Of a stretch of DNA of 64,000 nt, positions 1 through 7,953 are shown piece by piece (the stretch's first letter is position 1; every line of letters starts with the position of its first letter). This DNA comes from Pseudokineococcus marinus (GTDB lineage: Bacteria > Actinomycetota > Actinomycetes > Actinomycetales > Quadrisphaeraceae): the NCBI RefSeq assembly GCF_037482405.1, contig NZ_JBBHZZ010000008.1:78908-142907 (forward strand). Direction: 5' to 3'. The notes beneath the pieces were generated by a model. The model was not told where the DNA came from and searched no databases. It saw only the letters and a program-made list of their open reading frames with translations. The position numbers and the translations under genes are program-made.

Positions 1-737
1 AAGACCATGCCGGAGAACTGCGAGGTGAAGTGGCACCAGAAGCCCAGGCGCGTGCCCGGCTCGCGCCAGGCGCCGGCGAGGTCGCCGCGCACCTCGGAGG
101 CCGACCGCCGGCGACGGACGACGACGGCGTCGGGCGGCGCGTCGCGCAGGACGGCGAGGACGAGCACGGCGACGAGCGCGCCCACGGCCGCCGCGCCGCC
201 GAAGGCGACCGACCAGCCGGGGCCCGCGAGGACGGCCGCGAGCGGGATGGCCGAGAGCACCTGCCCCAGCTGGCCGAGCAGCCCGGTCAGCTGGGTGAGC
301 ACCGGCACCTGCCGGGCCGCGAACCAGGCGGGCACGAGGCGCAGGACGCTGATGAAGGTGACGGCGTCCCCGAGCCCGACGAGCACGCGGCCGACGAAGG
401 CGCCCGGCACGTCGGTGACGACCGCCAGCACGCTCTGGCCCGCCACCATCGCCACGGCACCGGCGACGAGCAGGCGCTTGGTGCCGAAGCGGTCGACGAG
501 CACCCCGACCGGCACCTGCATCGCCGCGTAGACGACGAGCTGGACGACGGCGAAGACCGACAGGACCGCCGTGCCGGTGGAGAACCGCTCGAGCGCCGTC
601 GGTCCCGCGACCCCGAGCGAGGTGCGGTTGAAGACGGCGACGACGTAGGCGAGGACGCCGACGCCCCACACGAGGTAGGCGCGCGCCCGGGTGCGGCGCA
701 GCCGCGGCGGCGCCGGGGTGCTGACCGCTCCCGTCAT
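1..737 (-). CDS. MFS transporter, N-terminal part only
   Basis: This gene runs off the left edge, so only about the first 245 residues are present. The ATG at 737 opens a protein with a short basic N-terminus and a run of hydrophobic helices; the loop VPVGVLVDRFGTKR between the second and third helices is the classic major facilitator A-motif region (G-x-x-x-D-R-x-G). It should be an inner-membrane secondary transporter; the substrate cannot be told. The start overlaps the stop of the upstream GntR gene by ATGA (734-737), so the two are probably translationally coupled and the regulator likely controls the transporter. The family call is firm and the substrate is unknown. Confidence 0.8.
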   Translation of the reverse strand, partial: MTGAVSTPAPPRLRRTRARAYLVWGVGVLAYVVAVFNRTSLGVAGPTALERFSTGTAVLSVFAVVQLVVYAAMQVPVGVLVDRFGTKRLLVAGAVAMVAGQSVLAVVTDVPGAFVGRVLVGLGDAVTFISVLRLVPAWFAARQVPVLTQLTGLLGQLGQVLSAIPLAAVLAGPGWSVAFGGAAAVGALVAVLVLAVLRDAPPDAVVVRRRRSASEVRGDLAGAWREPGTRLGFWCHFTSQFSGMV

Positions 738-1399
738 CGCGACCCCCGCAGCACGTCGCCCGCCCCGCGCACGTGCTCGGCCGACAGGCGGGCGAAGGCC
801 TCGCCGTCGCCCGCGGCCAGCGCGTCGCGCAGCCCGGTGTGCTCGCGGACGGCCCGGTCCCGGCGGGCAGGGCCCATGTCCATGCTCGCGACGCCCATGC
901 AGAGCTGCCGGTCGCGCAGCGAGGCGTACAGGCGCGAGAGGACGGCGTTGCCCGCGGCGTCGACGACGGCCTCGTGGAAGGCGCGGTCGGCCTCGACGAG
1001 CGCCGGTGCGTCGCCGTCGTCGCGAGCCCCGACCATGGCGGCCAGGTGGGCGTCCAGCACGGGCAGGAGCCGCTCGCGCTGCTCGACCGCCCGCGGGGCC
1101 GCCCACCGCTCGACGAGCTCGCGCGCCTCGAGGACGTCGCGGGCCTCGACGTCGCTGACGGCCAGGACGAGCGCGCCGCGCTTGGGGAAGAGCTGCACGA
1201 GCCGCTCCGCCTGCAGCTGCAGGAGGGCCTCGCGCACGGGGGTGCGGCTGACGCCGGTGCGCTCGGCGACCTCGCCCTCCGTCACGAGGGAGCCGCCCGG
1301 GTACGTGCGGTCGAGGATGCCCGCCTTGAGGTGGGCGTAGACGCGGGAGGAGGCGGGCTCGGCGCTCGCGCGGACGGTCGGGGCAGGGCTGGGACGCAT
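734..1399 (-). CDS. GntR family regulator, FadR/FCD type
   Basis: A 221-residue protein with an N-terminal winged helix (about residues 10-80, with the motif GVSRTPVREALLQLQ typical of GntR recognition helices) and an all-helical FCD effector domain (about 90-215, with the metal-ligand style D/E and H residues in DRAFHEAVVDAAGN and REHTGLRDAL). Such proteins repress nearby catabolic or transport genes and release DNA on binding a small acid ligand. It is followed by the MFS transporter with an ATGA overlap, and is divergent from the LLM oxidoreductase at 1488. The ATG at 1399 is chosen because upstream sequence does not code convincingly and contains the small palindrome at 1400-1407. Confidence 0.85.
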   Translation of the reverse strand: MRPSPAPTVRASAEPASSRVYAHLKAGILDRTYPGGSLVTEGEVAERTGVSRTPVREALLQLQAERLVQLFPKRGALVLAVSDVEARDVLEARELVERWAAPRAVEQRERLLPVLDAHLAAMVGARDDGDAPALVEADRAFHEAVVDAAGNAVLSRLYASLRDRQLCMGVASMDMGPARRDRAVREHTGLRDALAAGDGEAFARLSAEHVRGAGDVLRGSR

Positions 1400-1407
1400 G
1401 ATGCATC
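1400..1407. promoter_or_regulatory. 8-bp palindrome, possible GntR operator
   Basis: The sequence GATGCATC is a perfect palindrome placed directly before the GntR start codon, in the 88-bp divergent region. Position and symmetry suit an autoregulatory operator, but the site is short and could be chance. Confidence 0.25.
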
Positions 1408-1473
1408 TATGGTGCCGCGCCCCGGCCGGGCGACGGCCCGGCGTCCCACGGAGCGGGACCGGCCCCGCGCCCC

Positions 1474-1479
1474 TACCCT
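1474..1479 (+). promoter_or_regulatory. -10 box of leaderless LLM gene
   Basis: TACCCT ends eight bases before the GTG at 1488. A TANNNT box at this distance places the transcription start on or next to the start codon, so the mRNA is likely leaderless. This also decides the start of the gene. Confidence 0.5.
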
Positions 1480-1487
1480 TCGCGCCC

Positions 1488-2540
1488 GTGACCGTCGTCG
1501 GCTTCCACGCCTCCCACGAGCAGATCCCGCCGAGCCGCCTGCTGCGCGACGTCGTGCGCGCCGAGGAGGTCGGCTTCAGCGCGGCGATGTGCTCCGACCA
1601 CATCACCCCCTGGAGCACGACCCAGGGCCAGTCGGGCTTCGCCTGGAGCTGGCTCGGCGCCGCGCTGGCCAGCACGCGCCTGACCTTCGGCGTCGTGCAC
1701 GCGCCGGGGCAGCGCTACCACCCGGCGATCAGCGCGCAGATGGTCGCGACGCTCGCCGAGATGTTCCCGCAGCGCTTCTGGGCGGCCCTCGGCACCGGGC
1801 AGCTGATGAACGAGCACGTCACCGGCACCGACTGGCCGCACAAGGAGGAGCGCGACGCCCGGCTCGCCGAGACGGTCGACGTCGTGCGGCGCCTGCTCGC
1901 CGGCGAGGAGGTCACCCACCGCGGGCGCGTCGTCGTCGACCGGGCGCGGGTGTGGAGCCGCCCGCCCGCCGAGGCGGCTCCGGCGCTGCTGGCCGCGGCC
2001 ATCACCCCCCGCACCGCCGCGTGGGCGGGCACGTGGGCCGACGGCCTCATCACCGTCAACTCCTCCGACGACGTCCTGCGCGAGGTGCTCGGCGCCTACC
2101 GCGACGCCGGGGGCCGCGGACCGGCCTGCCTGCAGGTGCACGTGGCCTGGGCGCCCACGCGCGACGAGGCCCTCGCCGTCGCCCACGACCAGTGGCGCAC
2201 CAACGTCTTCGCCTCCCACGTGCTCTCCGAGCTGGCGGTGCCCGAGCAGTTCGACGACGTCGGCCGGCAGGTGCAGCCGCCCGGCGTCGACGGCCCGGTC
2301 GTCGTCGAGCACGACCTCGGCCGCCTCGCCGAGCGCCTGGCCGAGATGGCGGGCCTCGGCTTCGACCGCCTCTACCTCCACCACGTGGGGCAGGACCAGG
2401 AGGCCTGGCTCGACGCCGCCGGGCAGCACGTGCTGCCCCAGCTCGACGTCACGGCGCCCGAGCCGCTCGTCGGCACCACGGGCGCGGGCACGACGGCGGA
2501 GGCGCTCGCCGCCCGCGCGCCGCAGGGGGCGTCGGCATGA
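1488..2540 (+). CDS. LLM class flavin-dependent oxidoreductase
   Basis: A 350-residue luciferase-like monooxygenase fold protein (motifs VVRAEEVGFSAAMCSDH near the N-terminus and ALGTGQLMNEHVTG in the middle). It resembles the TIGR03885-type group, sometimes described as FMN- rather than F420-dependent, but the cofactor is not decided by what can be seen. Its physiological substrate is unknown. The GTG at 1488 is preferred over upstream ATGs because the extra residues are low-complexity and a TACCCT box sits just upstream. The last codon overlaps the start of the GH13 gene (ATGA at 2537-2540), which suggests coupled translation and a functional link to glucan or trehalose metabolism. Confidence 0.85.
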   Translation: MTVVGFHASHEQIPPSRLLRDVVRAEEVGFSAAMCSDHITPWSTTQGQSGFAWSWLGAALASTRLTFGVVHAPGQRYHPAISAQMVATLAEMFPQRFWAALGTGQLMNEHVTGTDWPHKEERDARLAETVDVVRRLLAGEEVTHRGRVVVDRARVWSRPPAEAAPALLAAAITPRTAAWAGTWADGLITVNSSDDVLREVLGAYRDAGGRGPACLQVHVAWAPTRDEALAVAHDQWRTNVFASHVLSELAVPEQFDDVGRQVQPPGVDGPVVVEHDLGRLAERLAEMAGLGFDRLYLHHVGQDQEAWLDAAGQHVLPQLDVTAPEPLVGTTGAGTTAEALAARAPQGASA

Positions 2541-4174
2541 GGCTCACGACGACCGCCGACCACTGGTGGACGACGAGCGTCGGGTACTGCCTCGACGTCG
2601 AGCGCTTCGCCGACTCCAGCGGCGACGGGCACGGCGACCTCGTCGGCCTCGGCCGGCACCTCGACCACCTGTCGCGCCTCGGCGTCGGCTTCGTGTGGCT
2701 GCAGCCCTTCTACCCCTCGCCCGAGGGCGACGACGGCTACGACATCACCGACTACTACGCCGTCGACCCGCAGACCGGCAGCCTCGGGGACTTCGTCGAG
2801 GTGGTGCGCGCCTGCCGCGAGCGCGGGATGCGCGTGCTCGTCGACCTCGTGGTCAACCACACCTCCGCGGACCACCCGTGGTTCCAGGACGCCCGGTCGT
2901 CGAAGGAGTCCCGCTACCGCGACTGGTACGTGTGGCGCGACGAGCCGGACCCGGCGGACGCCGACGCGCAGAACGTCTTCCCCGACGCGGAGGACTCCAT
3001 CTGGTCCTACGACGAGGAGGCCGGGCAGCACTACCGCCACCGCTTCTACTCCTCGCAGCCCGACCTCAACACCTCGAACGAGGACGTGCGCGAGGAGATC
3101 CTCCGCATCATGGGCTTCTGGCTCCAGCTCGGCGTCGCGGGCTTCCGCGTCGACGCCGTGCCCTTCTTCGTCGAGACGGCGAGCCGCACGGGCGACGCCG
3201 ACGACGAGGGCGCGCCCGACGGGGAGGGCGTCGACGACGCCGGCCAGGGCGGCGAGCACGAGGACCACATGGCCGAGTCGATGCGGATGCTCGACGTCAT
3301 GCGCGCCTTCCTCGCCCGCCGCAGCAGCGAGGCCCTCATGCTCGGGGAGGTCAACCTGCCGTACGCGCAGCAGCAGGAGTTCTTCGGCGACCTCGGCGAC
3401 CGCATGACGATCAACTTCGACTTCACGCTCAACCAGTCGATGTACCTGGCGCTCGCCCGCGGGACGAGCGAGCCGCTGCGCCGCACGCTCGCCTCCCGGC
3501 CCGAGCTGCCCGAGGGCAAGTCCTTCGGCGTCTTCGCGCGCAACCACGACGAGCTGACCCTCGACCAGCTGAGCGAGGACGAGCGCGGCGAGGTGCTCGC
3601 CGCCTTCGGGCCGCGGGAGGACCAGCAGCTGTTCGGGCGCGGCCTGCGCCTGCGGCTGCCCACCATGCTCGACGGCGACCAGGAGCGCCTCGAGATGGTC
3701 TACGCGCTCGTCTTCTCGGTGCCCGGCGTGCCCGTCCTCTACTACGGCGAGGAGGTCGGCCAGCGCGAGGACCTCTCGGTGCCCGGCCGCGTCGCCGTCC
3801 GCACGCCCCTGGACTGGGGCCGCGACGCGCCGACGGGCGTCGCGGCGCAGGAGGCCGACGCGGGGTCGCTGCTCCACGCGGTGCGGCGCCTCGTGGCGCG
3901 CTACCGCGACCGCCCCGAGCTCGGCGCCGGGTCGCTCGAGCTGCTCGACGTCGGTGACGAGCGCGTCCTCGCCCACGCCTGCCGCTGGGACGGGCGGACG
4001 ACGGTCGCCGTGCACAACCTGTCCGACGCGGAGGTCGAGGTGCGCCTGCCGGGCGACGTCCTCGGCGACGACGTCGTCGAGCTCTTCTCCGGCGACCCGG
4101 TGGACGTGCCCGCCGACGGGCTCGCGGTCACGCTGCCGCGCTACGGCTACCGCTGGTACGGCGACGCGGGCTGA
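2537..4174 (+). CDS. GH13 alpha-amylase family, trehalose-synthase-like
   Basis: A 545-residue glycoside hydrolase family 13 protein. Conserved region I is VDLVVNHTS (about residue 102), the nucleophile Asp206 lies in GFRVDAVPF, the acid/base Glu271 in GEVNLP, and the transition-state Asp338 in ARNHDEL, an arrangement close to that of trehalose synthases and oligo-1,6-glucosidases. It lacks the C-terminal maltokinase domain found in some TreS proteins. It may convert maltose to trehalose or hydrolyse short alpha-glucosides in the cytoplasm; no signal peptide is present. An acidic low-complexity insert (about 218-245) separates regions II and III. It is coupled to the LLM oxidoreductase and is followed by a long hairpin. 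Confidence 0.85.
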   Translation: MRLTTTADHWWTTSVGYCLDVERFADSSGDGHGDLVGLGRHLDHLSRLGVGFVWLQPFYPSPEGDDGYDITDYYAVDPQTGSLGDFVEVVRACRERGMRVLVDLVVNHTSADHPWFQDARSSKESRYRDWYVWRDEPDPADADAQNVFPDAEDSIWSYDEEAGQHYRHRFYSSQPDLNTSNEDVREEILRIMGFWLQLGVAGFRVDAVPFFVETASRTGDADDEGAPDGEGVDDAGQGGEHEDHMAESMRMLDVMRAFLARRSSEALMLGEVNLPYAQQQEFFGDLGDRMTINFDFTLNQSMYLALARGTSEPLRRTLASRPELPEGKSFGVFARNHDELTLDQLSEDERGEVLAAFGPREDQQLFGRGLRLRLPTMLDGDQERLEMVYALVFSVPGVPVLYYGEEVGQREDLSVPGRVAVRTPLDWGRDAPTGVAAQEADAGSLLHAVRRLVARYRDRPELGAGSLELLDVGDERVLAHACRWDGRTTVAVHNLSDAEVEVRLPGDVLGDDVVELFSGDPVDVPADGLAVTLPRYGYRWYGDAG

Positions 4175-4187
4175 GCATCGCGCCGGG

Positions 4188-4241
4188 CGGGCCTGTTCGT
4201 CGGACGGGACCGTGCTCGGTCACGGGCGACGAACAGGTCCG
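4188..4241. terminator. Bidirectional hairpin between convergent genes
   Basis: CCTGTTCGTCG (4192-4202) pairs with CGACGAACAGG (4227-4237), flanked by further matches, and the loop holds a second small stem (GACCG/CGGTC). No U-tract follows. It lies between the converging GH13 and GntR genes, so a two-way terminator is the simplest reading. Confidence 0.65.
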
Positions 4242-4282
4242 TCCGGGCGGGTCATCGGCTGAGACGGAGGGGAGGGCCAGGG

Positions 4283-5293
4283 TCATCGGCGCTCCTGGTC
4301 GCGGGCGGCGAGCAGCTCGTCGACGGAGATCGCGACCCCGCTCGCCTCGACTCGCCGCTCGATCCGGGACATGAGGTCGTCGTCCGACGGACCCGTCGCG
4401 GGGCCGGACCGGGCGAGGAGCACCGCCAGGCGGTCACGGACGTCGTCGAGGTCGGCGAGGAGCCCTTGCGCGTCGACGGCCCGACCCTCGGGCGACGTCG
4501 TCGTCGTGGACGACGCCGTGCTGGCCGAGCCCGAGGCGTGGCCGTGGCCGGCGTCCGCCGCGGCGAGCGGGCGTGCCCGCACGTCGTCGACGTCGAGCTC
4601 GAAGGAGACGGCGTCGCCGCGGTGCCAGGTGGCGAAGACCTCGAGCGGCGTGCCGTCGTCGGCGGCGCCGCGCCCCTCGAGCAGGAGCAGCGGGTCGCCG
4701 GCGCGCACCCCGAGCTGGGCGGCGAGGCCCTCGTCGGCGGCGACGGCGCGGACCTGCCGCGAGCCGCGCCGCGGCCGGACGCCGACGAGGGCCTCCATCG
4801 CGGCGTGCAGCGAGGCGTCCTCGAGGTCCTCGGCGCGCAGCCCGGCCAGCAGCGGCAGGGGCAGGTGGGTGCGGATGCGGGCCACCGCACGGCCGTCGAC
4901 GCTGCGGACGCGCTCCAGCCGCAGCACCTCGTCGGCGCCGAGCCAGCGGGCCACCTCGGGCGCCGGCTCGACGACGGCCTCCAGGACGTGGGTCGTCACG
5001 ACCGCGCCGCCGGTGGCCAGCTGGTCGTGCAGGCCGCCGGCGCGCTGCACGAGGCGGCGGTGGTCAGCGCGGTCGACGACGACGGTGCCGCGGCCCTTCT
5101 CGCGCCGCACCCGCCCCTCGCCCTCCAGCGCGGCGAGCGCCTGGCGGACCACCGAGCGGCTGACGCCGAAGCGCTCGGTGAGCGCGGACTCGCTCGGCAG
5201 CAGGGTCCCCGGCGGGGCGGCGTGGTCGTCGACCTCCGCGCGCAGCGCCGCCGCCACCCGGGCGTGCAGCGGCTGTCGCACCTCGTGGTCCAC
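4283..5293 (-). CDS. GntR family regulator, HutC/UTRA type
   Basis: A 336-residue regulator. Residues about 5-75 form the GntR winged helix (LPSESALTERFGVSRSVVRQAL), and about 95-240 a UTRA ligand domain (LERVRSVDGRAVARIRTHLP). A Ser/Thr/Gly-rich linker then leads to an extra C-terminal helical segment of about 75 residues that is not part of the usual HutC architecture (typically about 240-260 residues). It is the last gene downstream of the KdgT-permease and kinase-dehydrogenase genes, so it probably regulates that acid-sugar operon, perhaps through the palindrome at 9033-9063. The GTG start at 5293 is supported by a TACCCT box seven bases upstream, implying an additional leaderless promoter of its own. 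Confidence 0.85.
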   Translation of the reverse strand: MDHEVRQPLHARVAAALRAEVDDHAAPPGTLLPSESALTERFGVSRSVVRQALAALEGEGRVRREKGRGTVVVDRADHRRLVQRAGGLHDQLATGGAVVTTHVLEAVVEPAPEVARWLGADEVLRLERVRSVDGRAVARIRTHLPLPLLAGLRAEDLEDASLHAAMEALVGVRPRRGSRQVRAVAADEGLAAQLGVRAGDPLLLLEGRGAADDGTPLEVFATWHRGDAVSFELDVDDVRARPLAAADAGHGHASGSASTASSTTTTSPEGRAVDAQGLLADLDDVRDRLAVLLARSGPATGPSDDDLMSRIERRVEASGVAISVDELLAARDQERR

Positions 5294-5300
5294 GCGCGGG

Positions 5301-5306
5301 AGGGTA
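5301..5306 (-). promoter_or_regulatory. -10 box of leaderless GntR gene
   Basis: Read on the minus strand this is TACCCT, seven bases before the GTG at 5293. It suggests a separate leaderless transcript for the regulator inside the 42-bp gap after the upstream gene. Confidence 0.5.
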
Positions 5307-5334
5307 GGCGACCGCCGGGGCGCGCCGCGGCGGC

Positions 5335-7953
5335 TCAGGAGGCGACGTCCTCCTGCTCCTGCACCTCCTGGGCGGCGTCGCGCACGTGGCCCCAGCCCGG
5401 GGCGAGGGCGGCGGCCCGACGGCAGGACAGGACGAGGCTGGCCTCGCGGGCGATCCCCTGGCCGGCGATGTCGAAGGCCGTCCCGTGGTCGACCGACACG
5501 CGGACGACCGGCAGGCCGACGGTGATGTTGACGCCGTCGTCGCCGTAGACCGCCTTGAAGGGCGCGTGGCCCTGGTCGTGGTAGCAGACGACGACGAACT
5601 CCCACCGGCCCTTCACCGCCGCGGGGATGAGGGCGTCGGCGGGCAGCGGGCCGTGGGCGTTGACGCCCCGCTCCTGCGCTCGGCGCACGGCGGGCTCGAG
5701 GACGTCGGCGTCCTCGTCGCCGAAGATCCGGTTCTCGCCCGCGTGCGGGTTGAGCCCGGCGACGCCGATGCGCTCGCCCGGGCGCCCGAGGGCGCGGCTG
5801 AAGGCGTCGACGAGGGTGAGGACGGCGTCGGTGCGCTCGGGGGTGACGTCCTCGATGGCCTGGCGCAGCGAGACGTGCGTCGTGAGGTGGAAGAGGTAGA
5901 GGTCCCCGGCGGACAGCACGAGGCTGAAGTCCTCGACGCCGAACTCGTGGGCCAGCAGCTCGGTGTGGCCGGGGAAGGCGTGCCCGCCGGCGTGCATGGC
6001 GGCCTTGTTGAGGGGCGCCGTGACGATGCCGTCGACCTCCCCGGCCTTCGCGAGGTCGCACGCCGCGACGACGAAGCGGTACGCCGCGTCGCCGGCCACG
6101 GGGCTCAGCTCACCCACGGTGACCTCCGGCAGGGGGTCGCCGACCTGCACGACCTCGACGACGCCGGGCGCGTTCGTCGCGTCCCGCGGCCGCTCGAGCA
6201 CGCGGACGGCGTCCGGGTCGCCGCCGACGTCGCGCACCGCGCGGCGCATGACGCCCGCGTCGCCGAGCACGACGGGCACGCACTCGGCGCGCAGGTCGTC
6301 GTGGCCGAGCAGCGTCTTGGCGGTGATCTCGGGGCCGATGCCGGCGACGTCGCCGATGGTGACGGCGAGGACGGGGACGTCCATGGGGGCTCCTCCTGGG
6401 GTGGGCCGCGAACGGGGCTCGGGGGCGGCGTCGTGCTGGTGGTCTGTGTGCTGGTGGTCTGTGTGCTGCTGGTCGGCGGGATCGGTCGAGGCGGGCTCGT
6501 CGCCGCGGCGCGCGCCGCGCAGGCGGTCGACGACCTCGACGAGCGTGCCCGGCTCGCCGAAGCCGCCGGCCTTGCTGGCGAAGGGCAGCCCGGCGGCGCG
6601 GCCGCCGACGAGGACGCCGGCGGGCACGCCCTCCGCGAGCGCCGCCCGCACCTCGAGCCCCGTGGATCCCCAGCGCTCGAGCAGCGCGGCGGCGCCGTCC
6701 CCGCCGACGGCGACGACGGCCGCGGCTCCCGCCCCGCCGTGGACCCGGTCGTGGAGGCGGTCGTGGAGCCGCTCGAGGAGGGCAGCGGTGCCGGTGGCCA
6801 CCCGGGCGGCGCTGCGGCGCGCGGACGGCGCCGCGCCGTCGGCGGACGGCTCGGGCGCGAGCACGACGACGACGTCGGCGTCCGGCACCGCGGGGTCGCC
6901 CGCCCCGGCGCCGCCGCGCCCACCGCCGGTGAGGTCGTCGGCGGACGGCCGCACGACGACGGTGCCCGGCCGGGCGGCGAGGCGTTCCATCTGCTCGCGC
7001 GCCACCGGGTGGAGCGACGTGACGAGGACGAGCACCGGCCCGTCGGCGCCCCGTTCGGCCGGGGCGCCCGCGTCGTGGGCTCGCTCCTCCAGGCCCCGCG
7101 CGTCGCCCGGGTCGCCCGCGGGGGTCGGACCGCGCCAGAGCCGGGCGACGGGCTGCGCGAGCCCCGCCGACCCGACGGGCAGGGCCCGCCCGTCGCAGCG
7201 GACGAGCGCCCGGGCGACGACGTCGAGCGCGGCGTCGTCGTCCGCGTCGACGGTGAGCAGGCGGTGCCCGCCGTCGGCCGCAGCGAGCAGGGCCGCGGCC
7301 AGCGCCGCGGCGGCCGTGTCGACGTCGTCGGCGGCGCCGGGCTGCTCCGGCGCGGTGCTCGCGAGCGCCTCCGGGGCCGTGCTCGCGAGCGCCTCCGGCG
7401 CGGGCACGTGGTGGGCCCCGGGCAGCAGCTCGGCGAGGACGGACGTGCGCACGGGCGTCACCGGGTCGGACCCCGCGGGCCCCTCCTCGAGGGGCCGCCC
7501 GCGCACGAGGGCGCGGCCGCCGGTGACGGTGCGGCCCATCGCCGGGTAGGCGGGGCAGACGACGGCGAAGCCGTCGGGGCGCGCGGCGACCCAGGCGGCG
7601 AGCGCGCCCTCGACCTGGTCGGCCACGGAGCCGCGGAGGGTCGAGTCGACCTTGAGGTAGACGCGCGGCGTGCCTGCGCCGAGCAGCGCCGCGACCCGTC
7701 GGCGCACCACCTCGCGCGCCACCGCCGGGGCGGCGGCGCGGACGTCGGTGCTCGTCGCGAGGACGCACGGGTCGTCGCCGTCGGGGGCCGCGGCCGTGCC
7801 GGCGTCCGCGCCGACCGCCAGCAGCGTGCGCCAGCCGAGGTCGGCGAAGCGGACCGCGCTGTCGCCGGCGCCCGTGAGGTCGTCCGCCACGAGCGCGGCG
7901 TCCCACGGGCGGCCGGGCAGGTCCGCCCTGGGAGCGGTGGGGGCGTCCGTCAC
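5335..7953 (-). CDS. Fused DUF1537 acid-sugar kinase and PdxA-like dehydrogenase
   Basis: One uninterrupted 872-residue frame carries two enzymes. Residues 1 to about 480 are a four-carbon acid sugar kinase (DUF1537; signature DDLTGAGDSAVRFA near residue 24, and a glycine-rich VAVGGDGAAALLER near the end). Residues 524-872 are a complete PdxA-family dehydrogenase (metal-binding GHTELLAHE, CYHDQGHAPFK and DHGTAFDIAG). In D-threonate catabolism, DtnK phosphorylates the acid sugar and PdxA2 oxidises and decarboxylates the product to dihydroxyacetone phosphate, so the fusion would join consecutive steps. The linker holds an imperfect repeat (QHTDHQHTD). A strong ribosome site, AGGAGGA, precedes an internal ATG at 6384, so a free dehydrogenase may also be made. 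The GTG start overlaps the permease stop (GTGA). It is less likely to act in pyridoxal synthesis. Confidence 0.85.
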   Translation of the reverse strand: MTDAPTAPRADLPGRPWDAALVADDLTGAGDSAVRFADLGWRTLLAVGADAGTAAAPDGDDPCVLATSTDVRAAAPAVAREVVRRRVAALLGAGTPRVYLKVDSTLRGSVADQVEGALAAWVAARPDGFAVVCPAYPAMGRTVTGGRALVRGRPLEEGPAGSDPVTPVRTSVLAELLPGAHHVPAPEALASTAPEALASTAPEQPGAADDVDTAAAALAAALLAAADGGHRLLTVDADDDAALDVVARALVRCDGRALPVGSAGLAQPVARLWRGPTPAGDPGDARGLEERAHDAGAPAERGADGPVLVLVTSLHPVAREQMERLAARPGTVVVRPSADDLTGGGRGGAGAGDPAVPDADVVVVLAPEPSADGAAPSARRSAARVATGTAALLERLHDRLHDRVHGGAGAAAVVAVGGDGAAALLERWGSTGLEVRAALAEGVPAGVLVGGRAAGLPFASKAGGFGEPGTLVEVVDRLRGARRGDEPASTDPADQQHTDHQHTDHQHDAAPEPRSRPTPGGAPMDVPVLAVTIGDVAGIGPEITAKTLLGHDDLRAECVPVVLGDAGVMRRAVRDVGGDPDAVRVLERPRDATNAPGVVEVVQVGDPLPEVTVGELSPVAGDAAYRFVVAACDLAKAGEVDGIVTAPLNKAAMHAGGHAFPGHTELLAHEFGVEDFSLVLSAGDLYLFHLTTHVSLRQAIEDVTPERTDAVLTLVDAFSRALGRPGERIGVAGLNPHAGENRIFGDEDADVLEPAVRRAQERGVNAHGPLPADALIPAAVKGRWEFVVVCYHDQGHAPFKAVYGDDGVNITVGLPVVRVSVDHGTAFDIAGQGIAREASLVLSCRRAAALAPGWGHVRDAAQEVQEQEDVAS
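6384..6397 (-). promoter_or_regulatory. Internal ribosome site before the PdxA module
   Basis: On the minus strand AGGAGGA is followed six bases later by ATG at 6384, exactly at the first residue of the PdxA-like domain. This could drive independent translation of the dehydrogenase inside the fused frame. Confidence 0.5.
6436..6465. repeat. Two in-frame 15-bp tandem repeats in the fusion linker
   Basis: CTGGTGGTCTGTGTG occurs twice back to back. On the coding (minus) strand it gives the repeated residues of the His/Asp/Gln/Thr-rich linker between kinase and dehydrogenase. The unit is a multiple of three, so copy-number change would alter linker length without breaking the frame. Confidence 0.85.

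Noticed and set aside
773..4174. Long plus-strand frame of 1133 codons across the GntR, LLM and GH13 genes
   Set aside because: Only the part from 2537 is a real protein (GH13). The earlier part is an Arg/Ala-rich shadow produced by GC bias, opposite and out of frame with the real genes.
5335..6384. PdxA-like module as the vitamin B6 biosynthesis enzyme
   Set aside because: It is fused to an acid-sugar kinase and sits with a KdgT permease and GntR regulator, which fits catabolic PdxA2; no other B6 gene is nearby.
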